From positions 35,069 through 99,068 of the forward strand of contig JAFRSU010000018.1 in assembly GCA_017427415.1 (NCBI GenBank): a stretch of DNA of 64,000 bases, read 5' to 3'. Positions 1 through 8,204 of the stretch are shown here, one piece after another. The notes under the pieces were generated by a model, which worked only from the letters and a program-made list of their open reading frames with translations, was not told the DNA's origin and searched no databases. The stretch is from Lachnospiraceae bacterium. GTDB taxonomy: Bacteria; Bacillota; Clostridia; Lachnospirales; Lachnospiraceae. A program made the translations under genes and the position numbers. The stretch's first letter is position 1. Every line of letters starts with the position of its first letter.

Positions 1-1
1 A

Positions 2-142
2 GCGATATTTGTAAATATAAGTGAGATAAAACGGGTGGAAAATGATGTGGTAATAATGTCAAACGGCAATGAATTACCGCTCAGCAGAAGAAAAAGAAAT
101 GATGTTCTTTGTGCAGTATTATGTAAAGTAAAGGAACTTTAA
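2..142 (+). CDS. LytTR-family response regulator, C-terminal fragment
   Basis: Only the last 46 codons are in the window; the gene begins to the left. The visible peptide (FVNISEIKRVEND, then LPLSRRKRNDV) matches the end of a LytTR DNA-binding domain, where a strand reading 'I..I..IE...' is followed by an NG turn and an LP-SR helix start. LytTR proteins are transcription factors, usually AgrA/LytR-type response regulators that bind direct repeats upstream of target genes. The stop codon is one base before the start of a GHKL sensor kinase of the AgrC type, its usual partner, so the pair should form one two-component system. The receiver domain is not visible, so its presence is inferred from context. 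Confidence 0.72.
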   Translation, partial: AIFVNISEIKRVENDVVIMSNGNELPLSRRKRNDVLCAVLCKVKEL

Positions 143-143
143 A

Positions 144-1976
144 ATGAGAAGATACTTTTTGTATTTTGTCTTGGGGCTCTTGTTTTGCATAGTCTTTGAG
201 TATTTTGTCACTTATTTCTACAACCGGAGTCAGATGTATGAATATACCGCTGCCAAGGATGATATACAAGTACATTACAGTTGGGGCGGATATGGTCTGC
301 AGTTATCTTCCGAGCAGGTAAATGAAGCTAATTATATACTACAGGGAATCGGGTATGATGAATACTATGAAAAAACTGATCATTATGCTGACGAGATAGT
401 AAAAATCCAGAAGTATAAAACTCTGATAATTGAAAACAGAGCTTTATCGGAGCTTGAGAAATCCGGTAAGAACTACATATTCATCAACAAAGTGCGATAT
501 ACCAGGGAAGAGATAACTAAAGTGTATAGCTGGTACAGTAATCTCGATCCCATCCGGGTGGAGGATATATACCGGATATATCAGGCTGTATACGGGAGTC
601 TTATATATTCGGAAGAATATGGAGCCTATGTCCGGTATGTTATAGATCATTCCAGGCTGCTTTCAGAGGTCAGGATTTTTGATGATGATACAAAGGAAGA
701 TATCAAAAATAAGGGAAATGAGTATTCAAGTTTTTCCGATGTAAAGATGAAGGCGTATATACCTGCAGGATTTGAAAAACTTTTGGATAACCCGTTTGGG
801 GATATGATGGCTGTTCTCATGGTTTTGATATGCTCTTTTGCAGTATTGGGAAATACGGGGAGACAAAAAGGGTCTGTACTAAATGAGAAACACGGAAAGG
901 GACTGTTTAGCTGGTTGCTCATTGCGGGGCTGATATGTCTGTTCCTGCTGGAGGGCGCAGCAATAGACCGTACATTTGGTATCGGTGGACTTCAATATCC
1001 GGTCCAGACGGTAACCGGATATAAAAAATGTACCGTGCAGATAAGCATGGGAATGTTCCTGATAATCCGTACTATACTCAGGGTTTTAATATACTTTGTA
1101 TTATACGATGCGATCGTGCTGATCATCTTGAAGAAGAGATACTGCCTTGGGTTAGTCATAACCGGCGTGGCAGTAATATCCGAGTTTGTTTTTTTAAAGG
1201 GAACGTTGTTTGATTTCATGGGGACGGTCAGGTTAGAAAAGATTTTGACTTTTACCCATAAGGAATTTGTCGGTTTTGTGACATCTTCTGCTCTTATCAT
1301 GACGGTTTTTATGATCATCCTGGAGTTCAGGTTCCGGAGCTTTTTGAGTACAGAGAGGAAACTGGCAGAGCAGGCATATCTTGCAGAAATAAATGAGAAA
1401 TATAATGAAATGCGGACCTTGAAGCATGACATGAATAATCATCTTTCTGCGGTGCTGCTTCTGATGAATGAAGGTAAAAATGAGGAAGCTAAAAAGTATC
1501 TTTCTGAATTGACAGAAGCGGCTGCCGATGCCGGAAATATCAGAAAAACAGGCATGAAGGCTTTAGATCTGCTGCTGTGGAACAAGTATTCTTTTACTGT
1601 ATCTAAAATGATGAAGTTTAACGTGAGCATAGAGGACGAGTATAGTGATATAAGCGTTTCCGAATATGAGATGTGTTCATTGTTTGCAAATATTATAGAT
1701 AATGCTATAGAGGCAGCGGAAAGAATGGAGGATGCTGATAACAGATGGATAAGTTTAAAGATGGTGCGTCAGATGGATATGCTCTGTATTTTCTGCGAAA
1801 ACCCTTACCTTGAGGTCAAGAAGGAAAATGACAGCTTCATTACCACAAAAAAGGATAAGGAAAGACATGGACTGGGACTGAAGCAGATAAGAAGGATTGC
1901 TGAAAAGCATGGCGGCACTGTAAGTATTGACGATACCAGCGGAGTCTTTAAGGTTTCTGTGATAATGAACAGATAA
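144..1976 (+). CDS. GHKL-family sensor histidine kinase (AgrC-like C-terminus)
   Basis: This is a 610-residue membrane sensor kinase. It has one N-terminal membrane segment (about residues 4-22), an extracytoplasmic region of roughly 200 residues, then a block of several hydrophobic segments (about 222-400), and a cytoplasmic kinase core. The core has the LKHDMNNH H-box with the probable phospho-acceptor His428, the N-box around Asn516-Asn520 (ANIIDNAIEAA) and a G-box (RHGLGLKQIRRIAEKHGG), all typical of the GHKL/HPK10-type kinases that partner LytTR regulators. It starts one base after the stop of the LytTR fragment, so the two are translationally linked. The ligand is unknown. The large outer loop differs from the purely multi-spanning AgrC sensor, so a protein or envelope signal is possible. 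An intrinsic terminator follows. Confidence 0.9.
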   Translation: MRRYFLYFVLGLLFCIVFEYFVTYFYNRSQMYEYTAAKDDIQVHYSWGGYGLQLSSEQVNEANYILQGIGYDEYYEKTDHYADEIVKIQKYKTLIIENRALSELEKSGKNYIFINKVRYTREEITKVYSWYSNLDPIRVEDIYRIYQAVYGSLIYSEEYGAYVRYVIDHSRLLSEVRIFDDDTKEDIKNKGNEYSSFSDVKMKAYIPAGFEKLLDNPFGDMMAVLMVLICSFAVLGNTGRQKGSVLNEKHGKGLFSWLLIAGLICLFLLEGAAIDRTFGIGGLQYPVQTVTGYKKCTVQISMGMFLIIRTILRVLIYFVLYDAIVLIILKKRYCLGLVITGVAVISEFVFLKGTLFDFMGTVRLEKILTFTHKEFVGFVTSSALIMTVFMIILEFRFRSFLSTERKLAEQAYLAEINEKYNEMRTLKHDMNNHLSAVLLLMNEGKNEEAKKYLSELTEAAADAGNIRKTGMKALDLLLWNKYSFTVSKMMKFNVSIEDEYSDISVSEYEMCSLFANIIDNAIEAAERMEDADNRWISLKMVRQMDMLCIFCENPYLEVKKENDSFITTKKDKERHGLGLKQIRRIAEKHGGTVSIDDTSGVFKVSVIMNR

Positions 1977-2011
1977 ACGGGAGGATCAAACGTGTTGTGT
2001 GTTTGCCTGAT

Positions 2012-2044
2012 AAGTGGAGTGTAAAAGCTCCACTTTTGTTTTTT
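2012..2044 (+). terminator. Intrinsic terminator after the sensor kinase gene
   Basis: The stem AAGTGGAG / CTCCACTT (8 perfect base pairs, 8-base loop) is followed by a T-rich tract TTGTTTTTT. It ends the two-component transcript and separates it from the lipoprotein/ABC genes. Confidence 0.85.
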
Positions 2045-2074
2045 ATCCGACCGCTTGTGCCGGAAGTCTTTTCT

Positions 2075-2103
2075 TTCGTTAGGATTATGGTTATACTTAT
2101 AAT
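2075..2103 (+). promoter_or_regulatory. Possible regulated promoter for the lipoprotein/ABC operon
   Basis: A perfect TATAAT (2098-2103) lies between the terminator and the first lipoprotein gene. The -35 position holds only TTTCGTT-like sequence, so the promoter may depend on an activator. Two 8-of-9 matches to the published LytTR half-site (ACCGCTTGT at 2050 and TTCGTTAGG at 2075) flank it, but they are 16 bases apart rather than the usual 12-13. Binding by the adjacent regulator is therefore only a suggestion. Confidence 0.3.
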
Positions 2104-2168
2104 CGGACAGGGAAGGAAAGATGCTTCGCTCAGAATCTTAAAATATAAAACATGAGGAGGGTTGAAAA

Positions 2169-3704
2169 GTGAAATATACAAAGAGTCTTATAGAAATACT
2201 GCTTATAACGGCTGTTGTGTTATGTCTGGCGGCCTGTGGGAATGATAAAGACAATTCCGCGGGCTCGGGAAAGGATCAGCCGGGGAATAGCAATGCAGTA
2301 GTTTCACAGAACGGTGATAAAAACACAGACAAATCAGGATCGAATGCAGGATCAAAGAAAACCCATGAGCCGAACAATTACAATAACAACGGTTACACAA
2401 ACATCATGGAAACAGAGTATGGGTATTATTTTAATCAGGGTTATTTCCCGGATTATTCGAATAGTGTGTACAGAGGCAATGCCGGAGTGATGCCCGACCG
2501 ATTGATGAATCTAAAGTATTTTGATAAGGAATCAGGGCTTTCCGTACCGCTTTGTAACAAACCGGAGTGCGAGCATTTGGGAGATGAAGGCTGTGTAGCG
2601 ACATATAAGAACCTGCGTGTGATAAATACGGTATTGTACGAGAATTATATTTATGTATATGGGGTAGAGCAGATTGATAAGGAATATAAGTTTAACCTGT
2701 ACAGGGTTCCATTGGACGGATCGAGCATAGATATTGTCGGAACTGTTTTCGAAGACCGTCAGATTAAGGATACAGGGGTATATGACAGACCGAATTTTGT
2801 TCCGCAGCAATACTATTATTTTATAATCCATAAGGGGTACGCCTATCTTCCTTACTATTTCCGTGACGGAGAGAGCATGTACGGATTTAAGGGAGGCGGA
2901 TTAAAGAGGATGGATATAGATACGGGTGCCATGGAAGATATATACACGCTTCAGATGGGTAATGACGCATTCCCTTGCAATCTGTACGCTATAGGGGATG
3001 AGGTATATATGTATTTTGTGAGAAATATTAATTCTTCCTATCGGATGTCATATAATATCAATACAAAAGAAGTTGATTATACCGGGTGGGAAAAGGCATA
3101 CGGAGAAAAACACGATATTACGTTAAAAAAGAATATTTACCTGTATAATCCTATTGCAGAAAATGAGAAATACGGATTTGATCTGAATCGGGTAATAGTG
3201 GATGAAGAGAAGAAAAAAGCTTTTGAAAACGGAGAGATTAAATACGACGAGTTGGACGATGATGATGTAAAATACGGTATCATTGTATATGAAAAATACA
3301 GCTTGGATGCCGTAGGGGATAAAGCTATTGTCACTGATGTGAAGAAAGGTGAAATAAATGAAAATAGTTTACAGATAATAATGGTAACTGACGATATGCT
3401 CTTTTTTATCTGTAATAAAAAAATCCTTATATACAGCCTGAAGGAAGAGGAGTGGGGAAAGAATATCGGAGTATTCACTTTTGAGGATGAGTATGTTACC
3501 AAAAGAGATGAAAGAAAAAATAATTCGTATAATTATGATGAAGGTTACAGACTTACCGGAGGAAAGCTTTATTTTACACAGTTATACGATGACGCAGGCA
3601 TTCATGACAGATTTATATATTATTACGCCTGTCCTATAGATAGTATAATTAAAGGTGAAGGCAAGTGGGATCTTGTATATCTTTATGAACGGGGAGTAGA
3701 TTGA
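2169..3704 (+). CDS. Lipoprotein with CX4CXHX5C motif, paralogue 1
   Basis: A 511-residue secreted lipoprotein of unknown function. It starts at GTG 2169, supported by GAGGAGGG about eight bases upstream. The signal peptide ends in lipobox LAAC with Cys23 as the lipidation site, followed by a low-complexity Asn/Ser/Gly/Lys tether to about residue 75. The folded part begins with a Tyr-rich segment and carries Cys129, Cys134, His136 and Cys142 (CNKPECEH then GC), which could bind a metal or form disulfides. Repeated YxYG and LDGSS-type strands suggest a beta-propeller-like fold; this is inference. The next gene is a paralogue with the same motif spacing and an ABC transporter follows, so it may bind a ligand or assist export at the outer face of the membrane. 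I do not recognise a named family with certainty. Confidence 0.8.
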   Translation: MKYTKSLIEILLITAVVLCLAACGNDKDNSAGSGKDQPGNSNAVVSQNGDKNTDKSGSNAGSKKTHEPNNYNNNGYTNIMETEYGYYFNQGYFPDYSNSVYRGNAGVMPDRLMNLKYFDKESGLSVPLCNKPECEHLGDEGCVATYKNLRVINTVLYENYIYVYGVEQIDKEYKFNLYRVPLDGSSIDIVGTVFEDRQIKDTGVYDRPNFVPQQYYYFIIHKGYAYLPYYFRDGESMYGFKGGGLKRMDIDTGAMEDIYTLQMGNDAFPCNLYAIGDEVYMYFVRNINSSYRMSYNINTKEVDYTGWEKAYGEKHDITLKKNIYLYNPIAENEKYGFDLNRVIVDEEKKKAFENGEIKYDELDDDDVKYGIIVYEKYSLDAVGDKAIVTDVKKGEINENSLQIIMVTDDMLFFICNKKILIYSLKEEEWGKNIGVFTFEDEYVTKRDERKNNSYNYDEGYRLTGGKLYFTQLYDDAGIHDRFIYYYACPIDSIIKGEGKWDLVYLYERGVD

Positions 3705-3765
3705 AAATTTGTAATGAAAAAGCAAGGAAAATAGTGGGAGTTCAGTAAGCAAAAGGGAAAATAGA

Positions 3766-5247
3766 ATGGAATTGTTTAGAGCAATAAAGAAAAGAGGGCC
3801 GGTTTTGTTCATTTTGACAATAATAATCGTTATGGGCATTACCGCCTGTTCCGGTAGTAACGACACTGAACAAGGTGTGGATAATACTTTGGGGAATAAT
3901 GGGGATAATAATGTTTCCGGTAATAAAAACGGTGAAAAGAACATAGACAGGCACATAAGCGAAAAATATGACCTACCGGAAGATAATCAGGCCAATCATG
4001 GGCAATTCAAGGTGATGGAGACAGAACTTGGATATTATTACAATATCGGTTTGCTCAATACCGTGTACAATGAAAAGGGACAAAACGTTGCAGTCAGGAC
4101 TAATCTAATGAATATGTTCTTCTTTGACAAGGAGTCCCAAATAGCGGTGCATTTATGTGACAAACCGGAATGCAGGCACCAACAGACTGATGATTGTGTG
4201 GCAACATATAATAAGCTGTGGGTGTTTGGGCAGGAAATATATGACGGATATCTATATACTTATGGTGAAGAGAACAATAACGATATAAGTACGCTTGCAC
4301 TGTATAGAACTGCTCTGGATGGGTCATCCATAGACCGTGTAGCTACAGTGTTTGAAGCTGAGAATAAAACCGGATCTGAATATATCGTACAACCGGATAT
4401 CTATATCGGAGACTCTCGGGAATATTTTGTTATTCATAAAGGTTATGCTTATTGCCCATATTACTTACAAATTGGAAAAGACAAGGACAGCTTCCGAGGG
4501 GGCGGGATAACAAGGATTGATATAAAGACCGGGAAGACGGAGAAAATATATGAGATGACCGATACCAAGGACGATTTCCCATATTGGATTATAGGAACGG
4601 GAGATTATGTGTACTTCGGCATGGCTGACAGATATGCAAAGATAAGCTGGTATAGATACGATACTGATAAAGGCATATTTGAGAACAGTCCTTGGAATGC
4701 TTACGATGGAGTTATGGTTGGCATAAAGAACAATGTGTTTTATACGGAATTGTCAGAGGATAAATCTGCTGAAGGACGAAAAGGAAACAGCCGTTATGAT
4801 AAAAAAATCATTGCATATAGGATAAAGGATGATGGCAATGCTGAAAAGATATATGAAAAAGTGGTAGGCGAGACAGGCGTAAACAAAATCGCAGAAAAGG
4901 ACATGCTGGTATATGGTGATTATTTTGTGACGATAGAGAAGGAGAAGATTGTTGTTTATTCTGCAAAACAGGATAACTTTGGAGAAAAGCTTGGTGAACT
5001 GGCATATGAACAGAATACAGGCAATCTGACTTCGCAAAAGGATGAGTTTAAAATCTGTAACGATATTATTTACAGGGTTTATACCAAACCATTCCCGGAT
5101 ACTCCGGAAGAGCAGGAAAAAATCACCCATGCCGAGATGGGCACATATATACTTAACGGCAGGTTTTATCAGAGTTGTGCAATTGCAGATATAATAAGCG
5201 GCAAGGGTGAATGGAGCGAAACGTTCAGGACGTTGCAGGAGGAGTAA
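3766..5247 (+). CDS. Lipoprotein with CX4CXHX5C motif, paralogue 2
   Basis: A 493-residue lipoprotein, evidently a tandem duplicate of the gene before it. The signal peptide ends in GITAC with Cys28 as the lipidated residue, followed by an Asn/Gly-rich tether. The Cys/His motif is conserved exactly in spacing (Cys131, Cys136, His138, Cys144; CDKPECRH then DC). Other shared stretches are METE.GYY near the start of the folded region, NLMN..FFDKES, LYRTALDGSSIDRVATVFE, FVIHKGYAY and FRGGGITRIDI. Divergence elsewhere is considerable, so the duplication is not recent. The ribosome binding site AAGGGA lies just upstream. A 61-base gap without a terminator suggests cotranscription with the first copy. 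The function is unknown; surface ligand binding coupled to the downstream transporter is a guess. Confidence 0.8.
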   Translation: MELFRAIKKRGPVLFILTIIIVMGITACSGSNDTEQGVDNTLGNNGDNNVSGNKNGEKNIDRHISEKYDLPEDNQANHGQFKVMETELGYYYNIGLLNTVYNEKGQNVAVRTNLMNMFFFDKESQIAVHLCDKPECRHQQTDDCVATYNKLWVFGQEIYDGYLYTYGEENNNDISTLALYRTALDGSSIDRVATVFEAENKTGSEYIVQPDIYIGDSREYFVIHKGYAYCPYYLQIGKDKDSFRGGGITRIDIKTGKTEKIYEMTDTKDDFPYWIIGTGDYVYFGMADRYAKISWYRYDTDKGIFENSPWNAYDGVMVGIKNNVFYTELSEDKSAEGRKGNSRYDKKIIAYRIKDDGNAEKIYEKVVGETGVNKIAEKDMLVYGDYFVTIEKEKIVVYSAKQDNFGEKLGELAYEQNTGNLTSQKDEFKICNDIIYRVYTKPFPDTPEEQEKITHAEMGTYILNGRFYQSCAIADIISGKGEWSETFRTLQEE

Positions 5248-5250
5248 AAT

Positions 5251-5284
5251 CAATCAGAGGGAGAAAGAATCGTCCCTTTGATTG
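5251..5284 (+). other. RNA hairpin between lipoprotein 2 and the ABC ATPase
   Basis: CAATCAGAGGGA at 5251-5262 can pair with TCCCTTTGATTG at 5273-5284 (12 pairs counting a G-T wobble, 10-base loop). It is followed by A-rich rather than T-rich sequence, so it is not a standard terminator. It sits just before the ribosome binding site of the ATPase gene and may set transcript stability or the expression ratio. Confidence 0.5.
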
Positions 5285-5299
5285 AAAAATGGAGAAGAT

Positions 5300-6034
5300 A
5301 TGCTAAAAATAGAGAATCTGGTAAAAAAATATGGTGACTTTACCGCTCTTAATAATGTGAGCCTGACGATAGATGAGGGTGTGACAGGGATACTGGGCGC
5401 GAACGGAGCAGGGAAATCTACATTGTTAAATCTTATAACGGACAACATAAAAAGGACATCGGGAAGCATTTTGTATAATGAAAGGGATATTCTGGAACTG
5501 GGATCCGGATATAGAAAGCTTCTGGGTTATACTCCACAGCTTCAGGGAATGTATGAGGATTTTACTGCGGGGCAGTTTATGAGATACATTGGATCCCTGA
5601 AGGGCATGAAGCATTCTGTGGTGAAAAAAGAGACTACGGAGCTATTGTCACTGGTTGGATTAAAGGAGTATGCTTCTAGTAAGTTGGGTGGATTTTCAGG
5701 AGGTATGCGGCAGAGAGTGCTTTTGGCAGCAGCCATGCTTGACAATCCCAAAATTCTGATACTTGACGAACCAACGGCCGGGCTTGATCCTGAGGAGAGG
5801 ATACGCTTAAGAAATCATATAGCAGAGCTGGGGAAGGATAGGATAGTAATAATCACTACACACATAGTGAGCGATATAGAGTCAATAGCGGATAAAGTTG
5901 TTGTATTAAAAAAAGGCGAGATTATCCGTTATGCGTCTCCGAAGAAGCTTAAGCAAGAGGTGGATGAGAAAACGGGGAAGCAGAATTCTCTGGAAGATGT
6001 TTACCTGTACTATTCGGAGAAACGCTTAGGATGA
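5300..6034 (+). CDS. ABC transporter ATP-binding protein
   Basis: A 244-residue ABC ATPase. Walker A is GANGAGKST, the signature is FSGGMRQR, Walker B is ILILDEPTAGLD and the switch histidine is in ITTHIV. The layout is that of the CcmA/DrrA-like exporter ATPases used by bacteriocin, antibiotic and envelope transporters. I take ATG 5300 as the start, because GGAGAAG is correctly spaced before it and MLKIENLVKKYGD is the normal N-terminus; an in-frame TTG at 5282 would fall inside a hairpin. The membrane gene follows 18 bases downstream, so the two should form one transporter that works with the upstream lipoproteins. The substrate cannot be read from the sequence. Confidence 0.92.
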   Translation: MLKIENLVKKYGDFTALNNVSLTIDEGVTGILGANGAGKSTLLNLITDNIKRTSGSILYNERDILELGSGYRKLLGYTPQLQGMYEDFTAGQFMRYIGSLKGMKHSVVKKETTELLSLVGLKEYASSKLGGFSGGMRQRVLLAAAMLDNPKILILDEPTAGLDPEERIRLRNHIAELGKDRIVIITTHIVSDIESIADKVVVLKKGEIIRYASPKKLKQEVDEKTGKQNSLEDVYLYYSEKRLG

Positions 6035-6052
6035 CAAAAAGGTGATAAAAAT

Positions 6053-8050
6053 ATGGTGGAATTCTTGCATGTATATAATAAGAAAACCATTATGCTGTTT
6101 TCATTACTTCTGGTTGCGAGTATCAGCATATTTATATTTGGGGCAAACCCGAACAAGGAAATAACGCTGACAGGGGATGAACTGGAACAGTATATAAATG
6201 GATATCCGTATTTCCTGGATAAAACAGTAAAGCAGGGGAAACTCCGTTCTCAGTTAAAGCTTTATGAAGAAGGGTATGCTCAGGAAGTGACAGCTAAATC
6301 ATTATCAAGATTTGAGGCTCTCATAGGAACTGAGCCGGAAGTTTCGGAAAACAGGGGGATGGTATTATTCTTTCAGTCACATATACCGGAGCTTTTAGCT
6401 TTGTTTTTTATATTTCACGTTGTGGATTCATTTTTTGAAGAGCGGAAAAAAGGGCTTGTCCACATGGTAAGATCTACCGGTAAGGGCAGGACTGTAATTT
6501 GTCTGTACAGAATGGGAATACTTCTCTTTACTGCTTTTGTAAGTGTATTTTTACTGATGGGGATTAATCTGTTAGGTGCGGCACTTACTTTTGGTACAGG
6601 GGATATGTTCAGACCGATACAATCGCTTCCGGAATATCAGAAATGTCCGTATGGTTTTTCTGTGGCAGGTTTTATTCTGATACTTGTTCTTTTGAAAGCC
6701 ATGGGTGTTTTTCTGTTCGGATTGATCTTATATGTGCTCAGAGGTTTGGTGAGTGATTTCCTGTTTTACTTCCTTATGGGCGGATTAATAATTTCGGAAC
6801 TGTTATCAGGTATTCTCATTGCTCCGGTTTCAAGCTTAAACACCTTTAAGTATATAAATCTTTATTCCCTGATAAAAACGGATGATTTTTTTAACGGCAG
6901 TGTATATTTAAATATCTTTGAACATGCGGTTGGGGCTTTGAATGTACTTTTGACGGTAACTGTCGTATTGAGTGTATTGCTTTTTACGGCGGGTTTAGTA
7001 ATATATGGAAAGAAATATGCCGCAAGGAACAAAGGCGGTGAGAGAATAGGAGGCTTTGTAAGACGGATAAAAGAAAAATCAGCTGTGCAGCGTACGCTTT
7101 TTGGGTGGGAAACGTATAAGGTTTTCATAAAGCAGGGAGCCTTGATATTTATCATCATATGCTTGGGTCTTCATATACAGCAGTCTTCAAAGTATGGATA
7201 TTACTATGGAGTGAATGCCAATGAGCGCATTAACTACAAAAAATACAACGGAGAAATTGATGATGACAAGATGGAACGTGCCGAAAAATACATGGCTAAT
7301 CTGAAGAATTCTGAGAAGAATTATATGAAGAAAATGGAAGAGATGGAAACGGCCGGGAAATACGGAACTGACAACTATGAGAAGTATAAGGAAGCATTGG
7401 GTCATAACAGGGCAGATCAAACTGCCTTTGAACCGGTACTGCAGGATCTGAGGTCGGCTAATGAATATCGTCTCCGTACCGGGAACAGTGTCTCATTGGT
7501 GGAGCCGTATGCATACGATATTTTATTGAATAGGGATACTCAGACCAAAGACCGCGGAGCTTTTCTTTCTATTATTACTATAATAACAGCCCTTGCAGGT
7601 GTTTTTGCTTATGAAAAACATACCAATATGGACCCGATGATAATGGCTGCATATAGAGGGAGAAAAGACAAGCTGATTGTAAAGCCGTCACTCATCATAA
7701 TTGTTTCGTTTGTATGTCCGATAGTTTTTTCGTTTGTACAGATTTATCTGATTGACAAAGGTATGCTGTTCCCTGATCTGGATAAGCCGGTTCAGGGGTT
7801 AAGATATCTGAATGATTTCGGGATGTATATATCCATCAGGACGTTTATCGCTTTTATCCTGATTGTGAGGGGATTGTTCGGTATGGTGATAGGAGGATTC
7901 ACGGCTTTACTCAGTTATCTCGGAAATGATAAGTTTTCTGTCATATGCAGGATGGTCATAGTAGTTCTGATATGGGTTTTTGTGACAGAACTGATACCAG
8001 GTCTCAGCTTTTTGAATCCTATTAAACTATTGGGATATACTTGGGTATAG
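6053..8050 (+). CDS. Large ABC-transporter-associated membrane protein
   Basis: A 665-residue multi-spanning membrane protein and the probable permease partner of the ATPase just upstream. The layout looks two-part. One hydrophobic segment at about residues 13-30 is followed by a polar loop to about 110 and then a hydrophobic block (about 112-330). A second anchoring segment at about 365-380 is followed by a charged Tyr/Lys-rich loop of about 130 residues and then a terminal hydrophobic block to the end. This resembles two fused ABC-2-like half permeases, each with one large extracytoplasmic loop, but I see no diagnostic motif. No clear terminator follows before the next promoter. Export or envelope remodelling is inferred from neighbours only. 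Confidence 0.75.
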   Translation: MVEFLHVYNKKTIMLFSLLLVASISIFIFGANPNKEITLTGDELEQYINGYPYFLDKTVKQGKLRSQLKLYEEGYAQEVTAKSLSRFEALIGTEPEVSENRGMVLFFQSHIPELLALFFIFHVVDSFFEERKKGLVHMVRSTGKGRTVICLYRMGILLFTAFVSVFLLMGINLLGAALTFGTGDMFRPIQSLPEYQKCPYGFSVAGFILILVLLKAMGVFLFGLILYVLRGLVSDFLFYFLMGGLIISELLSGILIAPVSSLNTFKYINLYSLIKTDDFFNGSVYLNIFEHAVGALNVLLTVTVVLSVLLFTAGLVIYGKKYAARNKGGERIGGFVRRIKEKSAVQRTLFGWETYKVFIKQGALIFIIICLGLHIQQSSKYGYYYGVNANERINYKKYNGEIDDDKMERAEKYMANLKNSEKNYMKKMEEMETAGKYGTDNYEKYKEALGHNRADQTAFEPVLQDLRSANEYRLRTGNSVSLVEPYAYDILLNRDTQTKDRGAFLSIITIITALAGVFAYEKHTNMDPMIMAAYRGRKDKLIVKPSLIIIVSFVCPIVFSFVQIYLIDKGMLFPDLDKPVQGLRYLNDFGMYISIRTFIAFILIVRGLFGMVIGGFTALLSYLGNDKFSVICRMVIVVLIWVFVTELIPGLSFLNPIKLLGYTWV

Positions 8051-8111
8051 GCATAAAATCCGGAATCGGCTGATACCATTGCATAAAAATTCAAAATCGA
8101 TGAAAAAATTC

Positions 8112-8140
8112 TTGCCTTTAGACAAAGAAAGTTGTATTAT
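8112..8140 (+). promoter_or_regulatory. Promoter for the aminotransferase-alaS operon
   Basis: TTGCCT (8112-8117), a 17-base spacer and TATTAT (8135-8140) form a good vegetative-type promoter. It lies about 65 bases before the aminotransferase start, in the 154-base gap that separates the accessory block from the housekeeping genes. Confidence 0.65.
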
Positions 8141-8204
8141 AAACTGTAAATTGTCTTAAGGCAATTTTTTTGTGGTACTCTTTTTTATGGAAAGGACGAT
8201 AAAA

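Noticed and set aside
2050..2083. LytTR direct repeat upstream of the lipoprotein operon
   Set aside because: Two 8-of-9 half-site matches exist, but the 16-base spacing is outside the usual 12-13, so I do not list it as a separate operator.
5282..5299. TTG start for the ABC ATPase
   Set aside because: It lies within a hairpin and lacks a ribosome binding site; ATG 5300 has GGAGAAG.
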